Of a DNA stretch of 15,682 nucleotides, positions 12,456 through 15,682 are shown piece by piece. Source of the DNA: CAYZRJ01 sp964480825 (GTDB taxonomy: Bacteria > Patescibacteriota > WWE3 > UBA101185 > UBA10185). How positions within the stretch are numbered: position 1 is the first letter of the stretch; every line of letters begins with the position of its first letter. The DNA is taken from assembly GCA_964480825.1 (NCBI GenBank), contig CAYZRJ010000011.1, positions 1-15,682 on the forward strand, written 5' to 3'. Below the pieces are notes generated by a model. The model saw nothing but the letters and a program-made list of their open reading frames with translations, did not search any database and had not been told where the DNA came from. Both the position numbers and the translations under genes were made by a program.

Positions 12456-13589
12456 ATGGCAAACAACAACCTTACAAATGCAAAAAGAGCAAAAAATGAT
12501 GAGTTTTATACGCAATATAGCGACATTCAAAAAGAAATTGAAGCCTATTTAGAATTCAACCCTAATGTATTTCGGGGAATAGTGGTCTATTGCAATTGCG
12601 ATGACCCATTTGAAAGCAACTTCTTTCGATATTTCGTGCTCAATTTCAACAAGCTTGGACTGAAGCAGCTTATTACCACCAGCTACAAACCCTCGCCCGT
12701 AGCCAACACACAGCTAGTGTTGTTTGGCGATGATAAAACTCTTGCTAAATCAAAAGGCCGTCCTAAGGTAAATGCCAACAAATTTATTATCAACGAAGTG
12801 CGTGATATAGACGGTGATGGTGAGTTCAATTTGAAGGATGTCGCCAAGCAATTAAAGGCAAACAAGCACAACGAATGGACGCCACTAGAAGGCGACGGCG
12901 ATTTTCGTAGCGATGAGTGTATAAGTTTACTTAAGCGATCCGATATTGTGGTAACAAATCCACCATTCAGTTTGTTTCGCAAATTTATTAAGCAACTTTT
13001 TGATTATAAGAAAAAGTTTTTGATAATCGGCAGCTTAAATGCAATCGGCTACAAAGAAGTATTTCCGTTGCTTAAAGAGAACAAAATTTGGTTGGGTAAT
13101 AATTGCAAAGTCAATGGTGGCGCAATGTTTTTTGAGATACCAAAAGGCATTGTTAATTTAGATCAAGTTCGTGAAATAAAGACGAACGAAAACGGGGAAA
13201 AAGTTTATATTACTAGAGTGCAAGGCATTCGCTGGTTCACCAACCTTGACCATGGGCGCCGTCATCAGCCGTTACCCCTTATGACTGAAGCCGAGGTTAT
13301 AAAGTTTGTAACAAAAAAACCTTTTGAAAAATATGATAATTACGATGCCATAGAAGTGTCGTTAGTAAAAAATATTCCGAGCGATTATAAAGGTGTAATG
13401 GGCGTACCGAGCAGTTTTCTGGACAAATATAATCCTGACCAGTTTGAGATATTAGGAAGTGATGACAACATCAAAGAGGGTTTATTGCCCAAATTGGTTA
13501 ATCCTAAATGGACAAGTAAATTAGATAGAGGTTATGTAAACAACAATAGACTTTATACCCGAATATTTATAAGACATAAGAAAAAATAA
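12456..13589 (+). CDS. EcoRI-type adenine-specific DNA methyltransferase
   Basis: A 377-aa protein matching the EcoRI methylase family (M.EcoRI is about 326 aa). Near the N-terminus it has DEFYTQYSDIQKEIEAYLEF (15-34), and VVYCNCDDPFESNFFRYF (43-60) forms the AdoMet-side motif. The catalytic motif is TNPPFSLF (167-174), of the N/D-P-P-F type that methylates adenine N6. The C-terminal GVPSSFLDKYNPDQFEILG is also typical. Recognition of GAATTC is likely for the family but untested here; the window itself contains several GAATTC sites. No EcoRI-like nuclease gene is visible, so it is either a solitary methylase or the modification arm of the downstream genes. The HEPN-like gene starts 4 nt after its stop. 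Confidence 0.9.
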   Translation: MANNNLTNAKRAKNDEFYTQYSDIQKEIEAYLEFNPNVFRGIVVYCNCDDPFESNFFRYFVLNFNKLGLKQLITTSYKPSPVANTQLVLFGDDKTLAKSKGRPKVNANKFIINEVRDIDGDGEFNLKDVAKQLKANKHNEWTPLEGDGDFRSDECISLLKRSDIVVTNPPFSLFRKFIKQLFDYKKKFLIIGSLNAIGYKEVFPLLKENKIWLGNNCKVNGGAMFFEIPKGIVNLDQVREIKTNENGEKVYITRVQGIRWFTNLDHGRRHQPLPLMTEAEVIKFVTKKPFEKYDNYDAIEVSLVKNIPSDYKGVMGVPSSFLDKYNPDQFEILGSDDNIKEGLLPKLVNPKWTSKLDRGYVNNNRLYTRIFIRHKKK

Positions 13590-13593
13590 AATT

Positions 13594-14073
13594 ATGAAGG
13601 AGAATGAAAAAGAAATAAAAGATTTTTTTGAATGTATGGGCGAAATTTGGCGCGATATTACAGCTATGGAATTTTTAATGCGTGGTGCATTAGCTCAAAA
13701 AAATGGAGATGTGAACTTATGGCCACATACACCATATACTAAAGGGAAGTCTTATACTCAATATCCAAAATCATTTTCATTAAAATATTTTGATGCAGTA
13801 GCTAAAGAATTTAATAAAGAATTTCCCAAACTTGCTATTCCACAAGAACTGATAGATTTTAGAAACGCAATGGCACATGGATGTATTTTTAAAATTAATC
13901 ATGGTGAAATTGATGAATTAATTAAATTTAGAAAACAAAATGACAATACATTACAAATTGAATTTTCTATGCCACTTGAAATTAAAAGAATAAAACAAAT
14001 TAGACAATCACTTAAGGAATTGAGACGCTATATTGCATTAGAGGCATCAGATAAATCTAAAAATAAAAAATAA
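13594..14073 (+). CDS. HEPN-like protein with R-x4-H motif, 159 aa
   Basis: An all-helical-looking protein with RNAMAHG at residues 90-96: Arg90 and His95 spaced as R-x4-H with a polar residue after Arg, the signature of HEPN-fold ribonucleases. Helices before (EKEIKDFFECMGEIWRDITA) and after it fit a HEPN bundle. HEPN proteins act as RNases or toxins in many defence and toxin-antitoxin systems, so an RNA-cutting effector tied to the methylase is a reasonable inference. The DNA is clearly more AT-rich than the methylase gene, hinting at separate origin. ATG 13594 has no separate Shine-Dalgarno. The stop is immediately followed by a short duplicated ORF at 14075. Confidence 0.6.
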   Translation: MKENEKEIKDFFECMGEIWRDITAMEFLMRGALAQKNGDVNLWPHTPYTKGKSYTQYPKSFSLKYFDAVAKEFNKEFPKLAIPQELIDFRNAMAHGCIFKINHGEIDELIKFRKQNDNTLQIEFSMPLEIKRIKQIRQSLKELRRYIALEASDKSKNKK

Positions 14074-14074
14074 T

Positions 14075-14137
14075 ATGAAAATAATTTTAAAAACTGACAT
14101 TACTGTCAAAGATATTTGCGAGAGATTAAAAATATGA
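14075..14137 (+). pseudogene. truncated 5' copy of the DUF262 gene (20-codon relic or leader ORF)
   Basis: It encodes MKIILKTDITVKDICERLKI then TGA. The first 16 residues match the start of the DUF262 protein at 15186 (MKTILKTNITVQDICE), with about 45 of 49 bases identical, and the similarity stops after TTTGCGA. Its TGA overlaps the RhuM ATG (ATGA at 14134-14137), so it may act as a coupling leader ORF. Confidence 0.75.
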
Positions 14138-15189
14138 ATAAAAAAGACAAAAATAATAAGATAAATAAAAATAATTCCGGTGAGATTATTATTTATGAAG
14201 GCGCGGACGGGGCGCCTAGGATTGAGGTGCGTGTTGAGGGTGAGACGGTGTGGCTTACTATTGATCAAATATCGAAACTTTTCAATAAGAGCCGTTCTAC
14301 GGTTAACGAGCATATTTTAAATATTTATGCCGAAAAAGAGCTAAATGAAGCTGAATCTGTGAGAAAAATCGGAAATTCCGATTTTTCTACCAAACCGACC
14401 AATTTTTATAATTTGGATGTTATTATTTCCGTCGGTTATCGCGTGAAATCCATACAGGGCACAAAGTTCCGTCAATGGGCGACTGCCAGAATCAGTGAAT
14501 ACCTTATTCAGGGGTTCACTATGAATGATGAATTTTTGAAAAACAATGGCGGCGGCTTATATTGGAAGAAACTCTTGTCTCGCATTCGTGATATTCGATC
14601 TAGCGAAAAGATGTTGTATCGGCAAGTTCTGGATCTCTATGCCACAAGCGCGGATTATAATCCAAAATCTTTACATTCAATTAAGTTTTTCAAAATTGTG
14701 CAAAACAAATTGCACTATGCTACGCATAAAGAAACGGCAGCAGAAGTTATTTACAATCGCGCTAATAGCGATAAAGAATTTATGGGTTTGACGGTTTTTG
14801 AGGGAGATTTACCTGTGCTCGAAGAAGTGAGAATTGCTAAAAATTATTTGTCCGCGCGAGAGCTAGAAAAATTAAACAGGCTTGTCTCGGCATATTTTGA
14901 ATTGGCAGAATTGCGCGCTATGGATCAGCAAATAATGCATATGGCAGATCATATTGCATCTTTAGATAAATTACTTTCTGATTACAGCGAAGGAGTTTTA
15001 ACTGACGCTGGAAAAGTAACACATAAAAAAGCCATAGAAAAAGCAGAAAATGAGTATAAAAAATTTCAAGCTAAGACATTCTCTCCTGTTGAAAAAGCCT
15101 ACTTGGAAAATATTAAGTTATTAGAGAAAAAAGTGGAGAAAAGTCAAAATTTGAAAAAATCGGAAAATAAGAGTAAAAAAATAATATGA
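14134..15189 (+). CDS. RhuM-family protein
   Basis: A 351-aa member of the virulence RhuM family, which often neighbours restriction-modification and toxin-type genes; its molecular role is unknown. After a Lys/Asn-rich leader comes GEIIIYEG, then VWLTIDQISKLFNKSRSTVN (HTH-like, binding role inferred), FYNLDVIISVGYRVKSIQGT (about 92-111) with FRQWA, and a long helical C-terminal half ending in a Lys-rich tail. All are family hallmarks. The start is taken at ATG 14134; the TTG at 14116 would extend six residues (MREIKN) and lies inside the relic ORF. The stop overlaps the DUF262 start as ATGA (15186-15189), so the two proteins are probably made together. Confidence 0.9.
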   Translation: MNKKDKNNKINKNNSGEIIIYEGADGAPRIEVRVEGETVWLTIDQISKLFNKSRSTVNEHILNIYAEKELNEAESVRKIGNSDFSTKPTNFYNLDVIISVGYRVKSIQGTKFRQWATARISEYLIQGFTMNDEFLKNNGGGLYWKKLLSRIRDIRSSEKMLYRQVLDLYATSADYNPKSLHSIKFFKIVQNKLHYATHKETAAEVIYNRANSDKEFMGLTVFEGDLPVLEEVRIAKNYLSARELEKLNRLVSAYFELAELRAMDQQIMHMADHIASLDKLLSDYSEGVLTDAGKVTHKKAIEKAENEYKKFQAKTFSPVEKAYLENIKLLEKKVEKSQNLKKSENKSKKII

Positions 15190-15682
15190 AAACAATTTTA
15201 AAAACTAACATTACTGTTCAAGATATTTGCGAAGGGTTCGTCTATAACGAATTGGAGGGCAAGGGGCTATTTGGTTTGTCTGGCAAGCTCACCATTCAGC
15301 CGGAGTATCAGCGCAACTATATCTATGCCTCCGACGGCGGGAAAAGAGAGATGGCCGTTATTGAATCAATACTCAAAGGTTACCCAATAGGCTTGATTTA
15401 TTTTAATAAAGTTTCTGAAAACAATCTGGAGGTCTTGGACGGGCAACAACGGATCACCAGTGTTGGACGGTTTGTAACTGATAAATTTGCTATCAAAGAC
15501 GAAAACGGCATGGAGCAATATTTTGGCGGTATAGCAAAAGACAAGCAAGTCAAGATTTTGGAAACTAAACTGCTCATTTATGAATGCGAAGGCACAGAAA
15601 GCCAGATAAAAGAGTGGTTTAGGACAATCAATATAGCTGGAGTTCCGCTCGTCCCACAGGAATTGTTAAATGCGATCTATTC
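15186..15682 (+). CDS. DUF262 (GmrSD-type) protein, partial, runs off the window
   Basis: An open frame of 165 codons with no stop before the window end, so the 3' part is missing. Residues about 37-60 carry QPEYQRNYIYA, and VLDGQQRITSVGRF has the DGQQR motif of DUF262/GmrSD N-terminal domains, which are ParB/Srx-like NTPase modules found in modification-dependent (type IV) restriction and other phage defence proteins. With a complete gene it could be the restricting partner of the nearby methylase (inference). The ATGA overlap with RhuM indicates coupled translation. The first 49 bases are duplicated at 14075. Confidence 0.88.
   Translation, partial: MKTILKTNITVQDICEGFVYNELEGKGLFGLSGKLTIQPEYQRNYIYASDGGKREMAVIESILKGYPIGLIYFNKVSENNLEVLDGQQRITSVGRFVTDKFAIKDENGMEQYFGGIAKDKQVKILETKLLIYECEGTESQIKEWFRTINIAGVPLVPQELLNAIY

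Overview
The window looks like a piece of a small AT-rich bacterial genome, most likely a Candidate Phyla Radiation (Patescibacteria) member. This rests on overall style: seven tRNA genes that all encode their own CCA, scattered singly or in a pair among short accessory genes; several promoters placed 6 to 9 nt in front of start codons (apparently leaderless mRNAs); and gene types often seen in such genomes (DUF2207 membrane protein, RhuM, EcoRI-type methylase). TGA, TAA and TAG all end normal genes, so the code appears standard. No rRNA, ribosomal protein or other phylum marker is present, so the placement is an inference.

Positions 1-5440 are a tRNA-rich stretch: tRNA-Lys(CTT), a deoxyribosyltransferase-like gene, a 40-bp tandem repeat running into tRNA-Leu(CAG), a small basic ORF with a strong ribosome binding site and terminator, tRNA-Leu(GAG) broken by a 10-N gap, a DUF2207 membrane protein, tRNA-Gly(GCC), a nucleotidyltransferase-like gene broken by two in-frame stops and followed by a 13-bp copy of the tRNA-Gly 3' end, a divergent pair of unknown genes, then tRNA-Phe(GAA) and tRNA-Val(TAC). 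A two-hairpin sequence element follows both tRNA-Leu(GAG) and tRNA-Val.

Positions 5440-8680 hold a Phd/RelE-type toxin-antitoxin pair with a palindromic operator, a convergent ferredoxin-reductase-like flavoprotein, tRNA-Gln(TTG), and a large P-loop ATPase resembling the Sll1717 family.

Positions 8700-11985 are a tightly packed four-gene operon: an Ldh2-type 2-oxoacid dehydrogenase, an alpha/beta hydrolase, a D-2-hydroxyacid dehydrogenase and a small protein of unknown function. The gaps are 0, 3 and 1 nt, so the products probably act on one pathway of 2-oxo/2-hydroxyacids whose substrate is not apparent.

Positions 12122-15682 look like a defence or restriction-modification island: a small charged protein, an EcoRI-type adenine methylase, a HEPN-like protein with an R-x4-H motif, a RhuM-family protein and the start of a DUF262 (GmrSD-type) protein cut by the window end. 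The first 49 or so bases of the DUF262 gene are duplicated just before RhuM, and both junctions are ATGA stop/start overlaps, which suggests that RhuM entered as a cassette.
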